Positions 7,435-17,185 are shown, counted from the first letter of the stretch. The stretch is 64,000 nucleotides of DNA from Hymenobacter sediminicola (GCF_014250515.1 NZ_CP060202.1:1609001-1673000), one strand, 5' to 3'. Numbers and translations: made by a program. Notes: a model not told the origin generated them from the letters alone.

Positions 7435-10308
7435 ATGAAACCCACTCTCGCTTTTTCCCTACTCGTTGCCGCCACTCTAGCCCAGGCGCCCGCCCGTGCC
7501 CAACAGGCGCCGCGCTGGCCGGAAATCACGCAGCAGCACAAGCCCTGGACGCGCTGGTGGTGGCAGGGCAGCGCCGTGAACGAGCAGGACCTCACGCGCC
7601 TGCTCACCCAATACCAGCAGGCGGGGCTGGGGGGCGTGGAAATCACGCCGATTTATGGCGTGAAAGGCACCGAAAACCAATTCATCAGCTTCCTGGCGCC
7701 GCGCTGGATGGACATGCTGCAGCACACGCTCACGGAGGCCGGGCGGCTGGGGCTGGGCGTGGATATGGCGCAGGCGTCGGGCTGGCCGTTCGGTGGGCCC
7801 TGGGTGACGCCCGATGACGCCTGCAAGTACGTGGCGCACCAGACCTACACCGTGGCCGGCGGCGCCCAGCTGCAGGAACCCGTACGCTTTATGCAGAAGC
7901 CGCTGGTGAAAACCGTCGGCCAGCCTATCGATATCAAGCAGCTGGCTGACCCTATCACCAAGAATCCTAATCTGCAGCTCCACGCCTTCGACCAGGTGCG
8001 CTTCGAGAAGCTGCTGCCGCTGCAAGCGTTGGTGGCGTATTCCGATAAGGGCCAGACGCTGGATTTGACCAGCAAAGTAGACGCCGCCGGTAAACTGATC
8101 TGGACCGCCCCGACGGGTGCCGCCTGGACGCTCTACGCCGTGTTTGAGGGCTGGCACGGCAAGCAGGTGGAGCGCGCCGGCCCCGGCGGCGAGGGAGACG
8201 TAATTGACCACTTCTCGAAAACCGCAACCCAGCACTACCTGGCGCGTTTCGATGAGGCGTTCAAGGGCCGCAACGTGCAGCCTATCCGGGCCTTTTTCAA
8301 CGATTCGTATGAAGTAGACGACGCGCAGGGTGAGGGCAACTGGACGCCACAGATGTTCAGTGAGTTCCAAAAGCGCCGCGGCTACGATTTGCGCCAGCAT
8401 CTACCGGCCCTGTTCAGCAAGGAGGCCGAAGACCAGCCGCACCAGCGCGTGCTCAGCGACTACCGCGAAACGGTGTCGGAGCTGCTGCTCGAAAACTACA
8501 CTCAAACCTGGCACGACTGGGCTAAAACGCACGGCGCGCTCATCCGCAACCAGGCCCACGGCTCCCCGGCCAACATCCTCGACCTCTACGCCGCCACCGA
8601 CATTCCGGAAACCGAAGGCGAGGATTTGTTACGCCTGAAATTCGCCTCATCGGCGGCGCACGTTACCGGCAAACTGCTTACCTCGTCGGAGTCGGCGACC
8701 TGGGAGAATGACCATTTTCTCTCGAAGCTCAGCGACGTGAAGAAGGCCATGGACATGATGCTGCTCGGGGGTGTGAACCACACGTTTTACCACGGCACCA
8801 ACTACTCGCCGCAGGCCGCGGCGTGGCCAGGCTGGCTGTTCTACGCGGCCGTGCACTTCAACCCCAACAACACCTTCTGGAATGATTTCGGGCAGCTGAA
8901 CCGCTACGTGGCGCATTGTCAGAGCTTTTTGCAGGCCGGCCAGCCCGCCAACGACGTGCTGGTGTATCTGCCCATCTACGACTCCTACGCCCGCCCCGGC
9001 AAGGTGCTGCTCCAGCACTTCGACGGCATCAGCCATGGCTTCAAGGGCATGCCGGTGGGCGCTACCGGCGAGGAGTTGCTCAAGCAGGGCTTTGGCTTCG
9101 ATTTTATTTCTGACAAGCAGCTGCGGCAGACGAAAACCATCGGCCGCACTCTGCAAACCGGCGGCGGCACTGCCTACCAAACCCTATTGCTGCCCGATGC
9201 GCGCCTCGTGCCGCTGGCTACGTTGGAGCACTACCTGCAACTGGCCCGCAACGGTGCTACGCTGGTAGTGCAAAACCAGCTGCCCACCGACGTGCCCGGC
9301 CTGGGCCAGCTCGATAAGCGCCGCGCCGCCTTCCGCAAACTGCTGGCCGAGCTGAAATTCCAGCCCAGCGGCACGGCCGGCGTTCAGAAAGCCAAGCTGG
9401 GCAAGGGCGCGGTGCTGGTAGGCAAAGACGTAAGCCAGTTGCTGGCGGCGGCCGGTGTGCAGCGTGAAACCCTGACCGACAGCGGCCTGCAGTTCGTGCG
9501 CCGCCGCCACGCCACCGGGCATTACTACTTCCTGGCCAACTCCACCGATAAGTTGCTGGATGCCTGGGTGCCGCTGCAAACCGCCGCCAAATCGGTGGCG
9601 CTCTACAACCCCATGACCGAGCAGCTGGGTTTGGCCAACTGGCGTATGTCAGCCAAGGGCATGCCGGAAGTGCGTGTGCAGCTGGCTCCCGGCGAGTCAT
9701 GTGTGCTGGAAACCAACAGCGCCGCACTGACCGGCCCCGTCTACGCCTACCAGCAGGCGGCTGGCCCCGCGCAGCCCATTCAAGGCACCTGGAACGTGCG
9801 CTTCGTGTCGGGCGGCCCGGCGCTGCCGGCTCCGGTGCAGATGTCGGAGCTGAAATCGTGGACGGATTTCGGCGGTGACGCCGGCCGGAAATTTTCCGGT
9901 ACGGCGGCCTATACCATCAGCTTCCCGAAACCCACCGGCGCTGGCGAAGGCTGGCTGCTGAACCTGGGCCGCGTGGCCGAAAGTGCCCGCGTGCAGCTGA
10001 ACGGCCAGGAGCTGGGCACGCTCATCGGCCCCAGCTACCAGGTGTTCATCCCGAAAAACCAGCTGCAGGCCAGCAACACGCTCACCGTCAGCGTCAGCAA
10101 CGGCATGGCCAACCGCATCATTGACATGGACCGCAACCACGTGCCCTACAAGAATGCCTACAACATCAACATGTCGTCGAAGCTCAAGGAAAATCGGGGC
10201 ACCGATGGCCTGTTCACAGCCGAGAAATGGGACCCTAAAGAGTCTGGTTTGCTGGGCCCGGTAACGCTGACTCCTGTATCAACCAGCGGCGCGGGCAAGA
10301 TGCAATAG
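7435..10308 (+). CDS. GH106-type alpha-L-rhamnosidase
   Basis: A 957-aa exported protein of the GH106 type, which removes terminal alpha-L-rhamnose from rhamnogalacturonan. I use the ATG at 7435 (MKPTLAFSLLVAA) rather than the TTG at 7420 because the signal peptide begins there. The N-terminal third shows the family's TIM-barrel opening (WTRWWWQGSAVN, GGVEITPIYG, DMAQASGWPFGGPWV), and the middle has SSESATWENDHFLSKLSDVK and NHTFYHGTNYSP, the typical catalytic-face loops. The last 200 residues form a galactose-binding-like beta-sandwich (LNLGRVAESARVQLNG). It sits between palindromes B and C. Released rhamnose would feed rhaT and rhaIB. Confidence 0.88.
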   Translation: MKPTLAFSLLVAATLAQAPARAQQAPRWPEITQQHKPWTRWWWQGSAVNEQDLTRLLTQYQQAGLGGVEITPIYGVKGTENQFISFLAPRWMDMLQHTLTEAGRLGLGVDMAQASGWPFGGPWVTPDDACKYVAHQTYTVAGGAQLQEPVRFMQKPLVKTVGQPIDIKQLADPITKNPNLQLHAFDQVRFEKLLPLQALVAYSDKGQTLDLTSKVDAAGKLIWTAPTGAAWTLYAVFEGWHGKQVERAGPGGEGDVIDHFSKTATQHYLARFDEAFKGRNVQPIRAFFNDSYEVDDAQGEGNWTPQMFSEFQKRRGYDLRQHLPALFSKEAEDQPHQRVLSDYRETVSELLLENYTQTWHDWAKTHGALIRNQAHGSPANILDLYAATDIPETEGEDLLRLKFASSAAHVTGKLLTSSESATWENDHFLSKLSDVKKAMDMMLLGGVNHTFYHGTNYSPQAAAWPGWLFYAAVHFNPNNTFWNDFGQLNRYVAHCQSFLQAGQPANDVLVYLPIYDSYARPGKVLLQHFDGISHGFKGMPVGATGEELLKQGFGFDFISDKQLRQTKTIGRTLQTGGGTAYQTLLLPDARLVPLATLEHYLQLARNGATLVVQNQLPTDVPGLGQLDKRRAAFRKLLAELKFQPSGTAGVQKAKLGKGAVLVGKDVSQLLAAAGVQRETLTDSGLQFVRRRHATGHYYFLANSTDKLLDAWVPLQTAAKSVALYNPMTEQLGLANWRMSAKGMPEVRVQLAPGESCVLETNSAALTGPVYAYQQAAGPAQPIQGTWNVRFVSGGPALPAPVQMSELKSWTDFGGDAGRKFSGTAAYTISFPKPTGAGEGWLLNLGRVAESARVQLNGQELGTLIGPSYQVFIPKNQLQASNTLTVSVSNGMANRIIDMDRNHVPYKNAYNINMSSKLKENRGTDGLFTAEKWDPKESGLLGPVTLTPVSTSGAGKMQ

Positions 10309-10332
10309 ATCGGTAAAACGCAATTCAACTCT

Positions 10333-10431
10333 TTTATCCTGAGTTTGCGAAGGACCTTGTCACAGGAGAACGAGACGTAGCAACGGCTGTCGTTCATGCA
10401 GAATAAGATCCTTCGCAAGCTCAGGATGACA
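10333..10431. repeat. REP-like palindrome, copy C (GGAT subfamily)
   Basis: Imperfect inverted repeat after the GH106 stop. The left arm reads TTATCCTGAGTTTGCGAAGG and the right arm AAGATCCTTCGCAAGCTCAG. In this subfamily the small inner pair is ATCCT...AGGAT instead of ATGCT...AGCAT. Confidence 0.85.
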
Positions 10432-10452
10432 GGATGTTTTTCTCCTCCACTT

Positions 10453-11532
10453 ATGCCTACCCGCCGTCATTTCCTTGCTACGCTTGCACTGGCGCCTTTT
10501 GCCCGGGCGGCGGTGGGAGTTGCGGCCGGGCGGCTGATTGACTTCCCGAAGGCGGATTTTGCCAAGTTCAGCAAGCACCTGCAGCCTGTTGGGCGGGCCT
10601 TGGAAATGGAGGGCTACTACGTGTGGTGCAATAGCCCAATCTACGGGCCTGATGGCCGGGTGCACGTATTTTTTTCGCGCTGGGATGCCCGCAAGGGGAT
10701 GGGCGGCTGGCTCAACGGCTGCGAAATAGCCCGCGCCGTGGCCGACACGCCTGCCGGGCCGTTTGTGTACCAGGAAACCGTGCTGGCCCCGCGCGGCCCC
10801 GGCTTCTGGGATGCCACCACCTGCCACAACCCCAGCATTCAGCTCGTGGATGGCCAGTACTGCCTGTTTTTCATGGGCACCAGCAATGGCAAAACCGACA
10901 CCAAGCGCATCGGGCTGGCCACTGCGCCCACTCTCGAAGGCCCCTGGACTCGCCCCGACGCGCCGCTGCTGCTGCCCGGCCCCACTGGCGCCTGGGACGA
11001 CCATTGCACTACCAACCCCGCCTTTGTAAAGCACGAGGGCAAATATTGGCTGTACTACAAGTCGTGGAATACGGCCGAGTATGTGGCCTCGACAGACCCC
11101 ACCATTCGGGGCAACCGCAAGTACGGGCTGGCCGTGGCCGACCAGCTGGCAGGGCCCTACGTGAAGTACGCCGGCAACCCCGTCATCGACTTCTCCCGGC
11201 AGGGCCACAACAAGCAATTCGAGGATGCTTTTGTGTGGCGGCAAAACGGCCGTTTCTGTCTGCTGGCCCGCGACATGGGCGTGTACAACCATGAAGTCGG
11301 CCTCTACCTGGAATCCCGCGACGGCAAGGAGTGGAGCTACCCCAAAATTGCCTTCCGCGCCCTGCGCGACTACGGCGTGCAGGAGCCGCCCGCCCCGCCC
11401 AAACTCAAGCGCTACGGCCGCCTGGAGCGTCCCCAGCTCCTGCTCCGCGACGGTAAACCCGAATACCTGTTCTGCGCCTCGCAAGGCGGCAAATACATGA
11501 CCGCCTCTTCGTTCGTGTTTCGGATTACATGA
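10453..11532 (+). CDS. GH43-like five-bladed glycosidase with Tat-type signal
   Basis: A 359-aa beta-propeller protein resembling the GH43/GH32 (DUF1861 and sucrase-like) superfamily. I start at the ATG at 10453 because it gives a twin-arginine leader, TRRHFLATLALAPFARAA, close to the Tat consensus S/T-R-R-x-F-L-K. The sequence shows repeated blades with aromatic and acidic residues (HVFFSRWDARKGMGG, GFWDATTCHNPSI, DDHCTTNPAFVKHEG, FEDAFVW). Asp in the first blade and Glu/Asp in FEDAFVW are candidate catalytic residues. Substrate unclear; arabinose or galactose side chains of pectin are a reasonable guess from context. It is the only Tat-type candidate among the glycosidases here. Confidence 0.75.
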   Translation: MPTRRHFLATLALAPFARAAVGVAAGRLIDFPKADFAKFSKHLQPVGRALEMEGYYVWCNSPIYGPDGRVHVFFSRWDARKGMGGWLNGCEIARAVADTPAGPFVYQETVLAPRGPGFWDATTCHNPSIQLVDGQYCLFFMGTSNGKTDTKRIGLATAPTLEGPWTRPDAPLLLPGPTGAWDDHCTTNPAFVKHEGKYWLYYKSWNTAEYVASTDPTIRGNRKYGLAVADQLAGPYVKYAGNPVIDFSRQGHNKQFEDAFVWRQNGRFCLLARDMGVYNHEVGLYLESRDGKEWSYPKIAFRALRDYGVQEPPAPPKLKRYGRLERPQLLLRDGKPEYLFCASQGGKYMTASSFVFRIT

Positions 11533-11588
11533 GTGAGAATTTCAACTCGCAGAACATCATGCGGGCAAAGGCTTGCATGTAACAAATA

Positions 11589-11688
11589 GGCCGTCATGCT
11601 GAGCTTGTTGAAGCATCTCTACCGCTTCGTTGTAATGCCATTAATTAGTCAGAGGTAGAGATGCTTCAACAAGCTCAGCATGACGGCC
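11589..11688. repeat. REP-like palindrome, copy D (GCAT subfamily)
   Basis: Perfect 35-bp arms (11589-11623 and 11654-11688), beginning GGCCGTCATGCTGAGCTTGT, with a 30-base loop. The change of TTGTCGAAG to TTGTTGAAG seen in copy A versus D is present on both arms, so the copy kept its symmetry. Confidence 0.95.
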
Positions 11689-11763
11689 ACTGCGTTAATT
11701 ATCATGCGCTCCGCTCAGCCTGATACACCCCTCGTCTTATACTCCCCGCCCAAAAAAAACTCC

Positions 11764-13296
11764 ATGCATCATTCTTCCCGACTCACCGGTTTCCTATCCG
11801 CCTTTCTGCTGGCCGGCGCCCACACTGCCCTGGCCGACGTTACGCTGCCGGCGCTCATCACCGACAACATGGTGCTGCAGCAGAAATCAGAGGTGGCGCT
11901 GTGGGGTTGGGCCGCGCCCGGCGAGGCCGTGACCGTGACGGCCGGTTGGGCGAAAAAGCCCGTGCAGGCTACAGCCGACGCGCAGGGTAACTGGCTGGTG
12001 CGCGTGCCCACCACCAAGGCCGGCGGCCCCTACACGCTCACGGTGCAGGGGAATAACAAGCTCACCGTCAGCAACGTGCTGCTCGGGGAAGTGTGGCTGT
12101 GCTCGGGGCAGTCGAATATGGCGTTTCCGGTGGCGAAGGGCGTTTCCAAATGGATGACGGGCGTGCTCAACGAGGCCGAAGTGGTGCCGAAAGCCACCAA
12201 GCCGAATATCCGCATGTTCACGGTAGCGCAGCGCGTATCCGACGAGCCCCAGCGCGACGTGCAGGGCAGCTGGGTGGTGTGCAGCCCCCAGACGGTGGGC
12301 AACTTCTCGGCCGTAGCGTACTTTTTCGGGCAGGAAGTCCAAGAGAAAACCGGCGTGCCGGTGGGCTTGATACATTCGTCGTGGGGCGGCACGCCGGCCG
12401 AGTCGTGGACGCGGCGCGAGGTGCTGGAGCAGAACCCCACGCTGCTCCCGATTCTATCCCGCTACGCCGACGGCCTCACCCAACGCCCTGCCTACGAAAC
12501 CGCGCTGGCCGCCTGGAAACTGGAGAAGGAGCGCAACCCGCAGACCACGCAGCCCAAGCCCAGCGAGCCGCTGAGCGCCACCAGCAATAAGTCGCCGGCC
12601 AAGCTCTACAACGGCATGATCCGGGGCCTGGAGCCGTACACACTGCGCGGCACCATCTGGTATCAGGGCGAAAGCAACGCCGAGCGCGCCTACCAGTACC
12701 GCACGCTGTTCCCGGCCATGATTGCCAGCTGGCGCCAAGCCTGGCAGCAGCCTGACATGCCATTCTACTTCGTGCAGATAACGCCCCATAAAGGCCAGAA
12801 CCCCGAAATCCGCGAAGCCCAACTGCTTTCCTGGCAAACCGTGCCGCACACCGGCATGGTCGTCACGACCGACGTGGGCGACTCGCTCGACATTCATCCG
12901 CGCAACAAGCAGGCCGTGGGGCACCGGCTGGCGCTGTGGGCGCTGCGCAACGAGTACGGCGAGAAAAAGCTGGTGACCTCAGGCCCGATCTACAAAGCCC
13001 TGAAAATCGACAAGAACACCGCCCGCCTCAGCTTCGACTACGCCGAGGGCCTGAAAGCGGAAGGCGGGGCGCTGCGCGAGTTTACCGTGGCCGGCGCCGA
13101 CGGCGTGTTCCATCCTGCCCAAGCCGCCATTGAGGGAAATACGGTGGTGGTGAGCAGCGCGCAGGTGCTGCAGCCGGTGGCCGTGCGCTTCGGCTGGCGC
13201 AAGTCGCCGATGCCGAACCTGTTCAACGCCGCCGGTTTGCCGGCTTCGCCTTTCCGCACCGACACCTGGCCCACGCCTACGCAGGATAAAAAGTAA
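11764..13296 (+). CDS. Sialate O-acetylesterase-type SGNH carbohydrate esterase
   Basis: A 510-aa exported esterase of the SASA (DUF303, CE20-like) group. These enzymes remove O-acetyl groups from sugars; in plant-glycan loci they deacetylate pectin or xyloglucan rather than sialic acid. The start at 11764 gives a signal peptide ending near HTALA. The nucleophile is S117 in CSGQSNM, and later blocks GTIWYQGESNA and DSLDIHPRNKQ carry the oxyanion and the Asp-x-x-His pair. An immunoglobulin-like insert follows the N-terminus. It lies in the same run of plus-strand genes as GH28. The true acyl substrate cannot be read from the sequence. Confidence 0.85.
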   Translation: MHHSSRLTGFLSAFLLAGAHTALADVTLPALITDNMVLQQKSEVALWGWAAPGEAVTVTAGWAKKPVQATADAQGNWLVRVPTTKAGGPYTLTVQGNNKLTVSNVLLGEVWLCSGQSNMAFPVAKGVSKWMTGVLNEAEVVPKATKPNIRMFTVAQRVSDEPQRDVQGSWVVCSPQTVGNFSAVAYFFGQEVQEKTGVPVGLIHSSWGGTPAESWTRREVLEQNPTLLPILSRYADGLTQRPAYETALAAWKLEKERNPQTTQPKPSEPLSATSNKSPAKLYNGMIRGLEPYTLRGTIWYQGESNAERAYQYRTLFPAMIASWRQAWQQPDMPFYFVQITPHKGQNPEIREAQLLSWQTVPHTGMVVTTDVGDSLDIHPRNKQAVGHRLALWALRNEYGEKKLVTSGPIYKALKIDKNTARLSFDYAEGLKAEGGALREFTVAGADGVFHPAQAAIEGNTVVVSSAQVLQPVAVRFGWRKSPMPNLFNAAGLPASPFRTDTWPTPTQDKK

Positions 13297-13332
13297 GTAC
13301 TCACCAACAAAATTTCTGCAAAAAGCGAATTG

Positions 13333-13346
13333 CAGGTGAGTGCGGG
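13333..13346 (+). promoter_or_regulatory. Candidate rhamnose-regulator operator upstream of GH28
   Basis: CAGGTGAGTGCGGG, 179 bases before the GH28 ATG, reads in gene orientation. Over 19 bases starting GCAGG it differs at only three positions from the site before rhaEW. Part of a five-site set; see the findings. Confidence 0.4.
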
Positions 13347-13524
13347 AGGGTGCCGAGAATGGAAAATGGCAGCTTTGGATGAGTGAAGTAAGAGAGCAAA
13401 AACCTGATGCGTAGCTGGGCATCGGAGCTGCGGCCGTGGGAATCCGTTGTTCCACCGCCCGGCTACCATCAGGTTCTTTGCTTTATAGGTTTCTCCCGAT
13501 CTGCCAACCCACCTGCCTGCCGAT

Positions 13525-14949
13525 ATGAACCTGATCCTTTCGCTGCTACTGCCGCTGCTGGCCTGGCTGAATTACCTCGGGACGCCGCCCACTGCCGCCC
13601 CCGCCGACCCGACCTGGGTGAAAGAAGTGGGCGCGAAATCCATGCCCGCCACCAAAAACACTTTCCTAGTCGCCAAATACGGCGCGGTGGCCGACGGCAA
13701 AACCCTCAACACCCAAGCCATTCAGAAAGCCATTGATGCGGCGGCCAAAAAGGGTGGCGTCGTGACGTTTGCGCCGGGCCAGTACCTCACGGGCTCCATC
13801 TTTCTGAAGAAGGGTGTGACGCTCAACATCCCGCAGGGTGTGACGCTGCTCGGCAGCCAGGAACTGAAGGACTACCCCGAAATTCCGTCGCGCATTGCGG
13901 GCGTGGAAATGGTGTGGCCTGCGGCTCTTATCAATATCCTCGATCAGGAAAACGTGGCCATCACCGGCCAGGGCACCGTCGATGGCCAGGGCAAGCCGTT
14001 CTGGGAGAAATACTGGGCCATGCGCAAAGAGTACGACGCCAAAGGCCTGCGCTGGATTGTGGACTACGACGCCAAGCGGCCTCGTACGCTGCTGGTTTCC
14101 AACTCCAGCAACGTCACGCTCAAGGGCATCACGCTGCAGCGCGCCGGCTTCTGGACGGTGCACATTCTGTACTCCAAGCACGTAACGGCCGATGGCCTCG
14201 TGGTGCGCAACAACATCGGCGGCCACGGCCCCAGCACCGACGGCATCGACATCGACTCCAGCTCCTACGTGCTGGTGCAGAACTGCGACATCGACTGCAA
14301 CGACGACAACTTCTGCCTGAAAGCCGGTCGCGACTGGGACGGCTTGCGCGTGAACCGCCCCACCGAGTACATCCTCATTCAGAACTGCGTGGCCGGCGCC
14401 GGCGACGGACTGTTCACCTGCGGCTCCGAAACGTCGGGCGGCATCCGCCACGTCATTGCCCGCGGCCTCAAGGCGAAGGGCACCAAGTACGGTATCCGGT
14501 TGAAATCGGCCACCAACCGCGGCGGCGTGGTGGAGGACATTGTGGTGGAAGACATTCAGATGGATGGCGTGCGCGTGCCCATCATCATGACCATGAACTG
14601 GAACCCGGCCTACAGCTACTCCACGCTGCCGGCCGGCTACACCGAGGCCACGCTGCCCGAGCACTGGAAGAAAATGCTGGCCAAAGTGGAGCCCGTGGAG
14701 CGCGGCACGCCGCATTTCCGCAACGTGCGCATCAGCAACCTGCGCGCCACCGGGGCCGGCGAAGCCATTTCAGCCGAGGGCTTGGCCGTGTCATTGCTGG
14801 AAAACTTCACGCTGGAGAACATCAGCATCACGGGTAAGAAAGCCGGCAAAATCGACTTTGCCCAGGGCTGGAGCGTCAAGGGCCTCGACATCAAGGCCGA
14901 AAACCAGGAGCCGGTGGCCGTGCAGAACAGCGCCGGCATGAAGTTCTAA
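13525..14949 (+). CDS. GH28 polygalacturonase-type hydrolase
   Basis: A 474-aa right-handed beta-helix hydrolase of GH28, acting on galacturonic-acid linkages of pectin. A short hydrophobic leader is at the N-terminus. The catalytic Asp set is STDGIDIDSS and CNDDNFCLKAG (D260, D261), with GSETSGGI where fungal enzymes have the GHG motif and GIRLKS in place of RIK. The replaced GHG motif is typical of a bacterial subgroup containing exo-acting and rhamnogalacturonan-specific members, so exo-galacturonidase or rhamnogalacturonan galacturonohydrolase activity is more likely than endo-polygalacturonase. The promoter region carries a candidate operator at 13333. Confidence 0.88.
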   Translation: MNLILSLLLPLLAWLNYLGTPPTAAPADPTWVKEVGAKSMPATKNTFLVAKYGAVADGKTLNTQAIQKAIDAAAKKGGVVTFAPGQYLTGSIFLKKGVTLNIPQGVTLLGSQELKDYPEIPSRIAGVEMVWPAALINILDQENVAITGQGTVDGQGKPFWEKYWAMRKEYDAKGLRWIVDYDAKRPRTLLVSNSSNVTLKGITLQRAGFWTVHILYSKHVTADGLVVRNNIGGHGPSTDGIDIDSSSYVLVQNCDIDCNDDNFCLKAGRDWDGLRVNRPTEYILIQNCVAGAGDGLFTCGSETSGGIRHVIARGLKAKGTKYGIRLKSATNRGGVVEDIVVEDIQMDGVRVPIIMTMNWNPAYSYSTLPAGYTEATLPEHWKKMLAKVEPVERGTPHFRNVRISNLRATGAGEAISAEGLAVSLLENFTLENISITGKKAGKIDFAQGWSVKGLDIKAENQEPVAVQNSAGMKF

Positions 14950-14986
14950 AACTGTCTGCTGTTCGCCTGTCATCCTGAAGCCTGCT

Positions 14987-15085
14987 TGTCATCCTGAGCC
15001 CCGCGAAGGATCTTATCACACCAGAACGGCACCGTTCAACGCTAACCCAGCCGTGACAAGGTCCTTCGCGGAACTCAGGATGACA
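14987..15085. repeat. REP-like palindrome, copy E (GGAT subfamily)
   Basis: Inverted repeat with left arm TGTCATCCTGAGCCCCGCGA and right arm ending CTCAGGATGACA, between GH28 and the permease. A stray half-unit (TGTCATCCTGAAG at about 14968) precedes it, suggesting repeated insertion or slippage. Confidence 0.85.
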
Positions 15086-15118
15086 GTTACCTAGCTGCTG
15101 CTGCTCATTCTGCCACCG

Positions 15119-16387
15119 ATGAAGAAAAACCAGAACCTGTTTGCGGTAGCCCTGATTACCTCGCTGTTTTTTCTGTGGGGCTTCGCCGTGAACCTGAATC
15201 CGGTGCTGATTCCGCACCTCAAAAAGGCCTGCCAGCTTACCGACACGCAGTCGGCGCTGATTGACTCGGCGTTCTTTGCGGCCTACTTTCTGGTGGCGCT
15301 GCCGGCCGGGCAGTTCATGAAGCGTTTCGGCTACAAAGGCGGTATTCTGGTGGGGTTGGGCCTGTTTGCTACGGGCGCCTTCCTGTTTTATCCGGCCGCT
15401 GAAACCCGGGCCTACGGCTTCTTTCTGGTGGCGCTGTTCATCATTGCCAGCGGCCTCACATTCCTGGAAACGGCCGCCAACCCCTACATCACCGTGCTCG
15501 GCGACCCGGCCGGTGCCACCCAGCGGCTGAACTTCGCGCAGTCGTTCAACGGGCTGGCCGCTACGCTGGCGCCGCTGCTGGGCGGCAAGCTGATTCTGTC
15601 GGGCCAGAGCCTAACGGCCGGGCAGCAGGCGGTCATGGCCCCAGCGCAGTTGAGCGCCTACCTGAGCCAAGAAGCCTCGGCGGTGCAGCTACCGTATCTG
15701 GTGATTGGGGCCGTGGTGCTGCTGGTGGCCGTTGTGCTTTACTTCACCCGCCTGCCCGACATCATCGAGGCTGCGGCCACTGACGATGCCAGCACGCAGG
15801 GCTCGTTGTGGCAGGAGAAAAACCTGCTGCTGGGCGTGTTGACGCAGTTTTTCTATGTGGGTGCGCAGGTGTGCATCAGTAGCTTTTTCATTCGGTTTGC
15901 GGGCAGCGTGGCCGGCATTCCGGAGCAAACGGCTACGCTGTATCTGTCGGGGGCGCTGCTCAGCTTTATGGCGGGCCGCTTCATCGGGACGGCGCTGATG
16001 CGGGTGGTGACCCCGGCAAAACTGCTGGCGGCGTGCAGCTTGCTGAACGTGCTGCTGGTGGGTTTGGCCGTGACGCTGGAAGGCCAGCTGCCGGTATATG
16101 CGCTGATGGGCGTGGAGTTTTTTATGTCCATCATGTTCCCCACTATCTTCTCGCTCAGCATCCGCGGGCTGGGGCCCAGAACCAAGGACGGTTCCTCACT
16201 GCTGATTATGGCCATTGTGGGCGGCGCGGTGTTCCCAGTGCTCATGGGCCGCGTGTCCGATGCCAGCTCCATCCAAACGGCCTACGTGGTGCCGGGTTTG
16301 TGTTTTTTGGTGGTGCTGTACTTCGCCCTCCGCAACGCGCGGGTGCCGGTGGGGCCACCTGCTCCGGCCCTGGCGGGCGGCCACTGA
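15119..16387 (+). CDS. fucP: FucP-like MFS sugar permease
   Basis: A 422-aa twelve-helix MFS transporter of the fucose:H+ symporter (FGHS) family, bringing a 6-deoxyhexose or related sugar through the inner membrane. Family marks are LFFLWGFAVNLNPVLIPHL at the first helix, QSALIDSAFFAAYF in the second, and FLETAANPYITVLG with LNFAQSFNGL near helix 4-5. Gene context fits L-fucose: the next four genes encode dehydrogenases, a lactonase and a diketo-acid hydrolase. Rhamnose already has its own RhaT here. Other sugars (galactose, glucose) are taken by members of the same family, so specificity is inferred. Confidence 0.85.
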   Translation: MKKNQNLFAVALITSLFFLWGFAVNLNPVLIPHLKKACQLTDTQSALIDSAFFAAYFLVALPAGQFMKRFGYKGGILVGLGLFATGAFLFYPAAETRAYGFFLVALFIIASGLTFLETAANPYITVLGDPAGATQRLNFAQSFNGLAATLAPLLGGKLILSGQSLTAGQQAVMAPAQLSAYLSQEASAVQLPYLVIGAVVLLVAVVLYFTRLPDIIEAAATDDASTQGSLWQEKNLLLGVLTQFFYVGAQVCISSFFIRFAGSVAGIPEQTATLYLSGALLSFMAGRFIGTALMRVVTPAKLLAACSLLNVLLVGLAVTLEGQLPVYALMGVEFFMSIMFPTIFSLSIRGLGPRTKDGSSLLIMAIVGGAVFPVLMGRVSDASSIQTAYVVPGLCFLVVLYFALRNARVPVGPPAPALAGGH

Positions 16388-16420
16388 GCCCGCGGCTACT
16401 TTTTCTAAAACCAGACCTTC

Positions 16421-17185
16421 ATGTTCAGTTTACAAGGCAAAAGCGCCGTCGTGACGGGCGGCGGCAGCGGAATCGGGCAGGCCATTGCGCAGCTGTTTGC
16501 GCAGCAGGGCGCCCATGTGCACATCATCGAGCTCAACCAGGAAGCCGCGTCCCACACCGTAGCCGAAATCCAGCGGGCGGGCGGCACAGCTGAGGCGCAC
16601 CTGCTCGATATCAGCCAGCAGACCGACGTGGTGCGCGTGTTTCAGACTATCGGCCAAGTGGATATTCTGGTTAATAATGCCGGCATTGCCCACGTCGGTA
16701 ACGTGGCGCAGACCGCTGAAATCGACTTCGACAGGGTGTATCAGGTGAATGTGAAGGGTGCCTACAACTGCCTGTTTGCGGCCGTGCCCCTGATGCAACA
16801 GCACGGCGGCGGCGCCATCCTCAACATGGCCTCCATTGCCGCCCACGTCGGCATCACCGACCGGTTTGCCTACTCCATGAGTAAGGGTGCCATCCACGCC
16901 ATGACGCTGTCGGTGGCCCGCGACTACCTGGCGGCGGGCATCCGCTGCAACAGCATTTCGCCGGCCCGCGTGCACACGCCGTTCGTGGATGGCTTCATTG
17001 CCAAAAACTATGCTGGCCGCGAAGCGGAGCTGTTCGACAAGCTCTCCAAAAGCCAGCCCATCGGCCGCATGGGCACGCCCGCCGAAGTAGCTGCCCTGGC
17101 CTTATACCTGTGCTCTGCTGAAGCCGGCTTCGTCACCGGCTGCGACTACCCGCTGGATGGCGGTTTCATCACGCTGAATAATTGA
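16421..17185 (+). CDS. SDR dehydrogenase, likely 2-keto-3-deoxy-fuconate type
   Basis: A 254-aa classical short-chain dehydrogenase. It has the NAD-binding TGGGSGIG motif, NNAG, a catalytic Ser in NMASI and Y151-x-x-x-K155 (AYSMSKGA). Its neighbours, a FAH-type hydrolase and a lactonase, match the non-phosphorylating L-fucose or L-rhamnose route, in which an SDR oxidises the 2-keto-3-deoxy acid at C4 to the 2,4-diketo acid. This one has the more canonical sequence of the two SDRs in the block and is adjacent to the FAH gene, so I assign that step to it. The roles of the two SDRs could be swapped. Confidence 0.75.
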   Translation: MFSLQGKSAVVTGGGSGIGQAIAQLFAQQGAHVHIIELNQEAASHTVAEIQRAGGTAEAHLLDISQQTDVVRVFQTIGQVDILVNNAGIAHVGNVAQTAEIDFDRVYQVNVKGAYNCLFAAVPLMQQHGGGAILNMASIAAHVGITDRFAYSMSKGAIHAMTLSVARDYLAAGIRCNSISPARVHTPFVDGFIAKNYAGREAELFDKLSKSQPIGRMGTPAEVAALALYLCSAEAGFVTGCDYPLDGGFITLNN

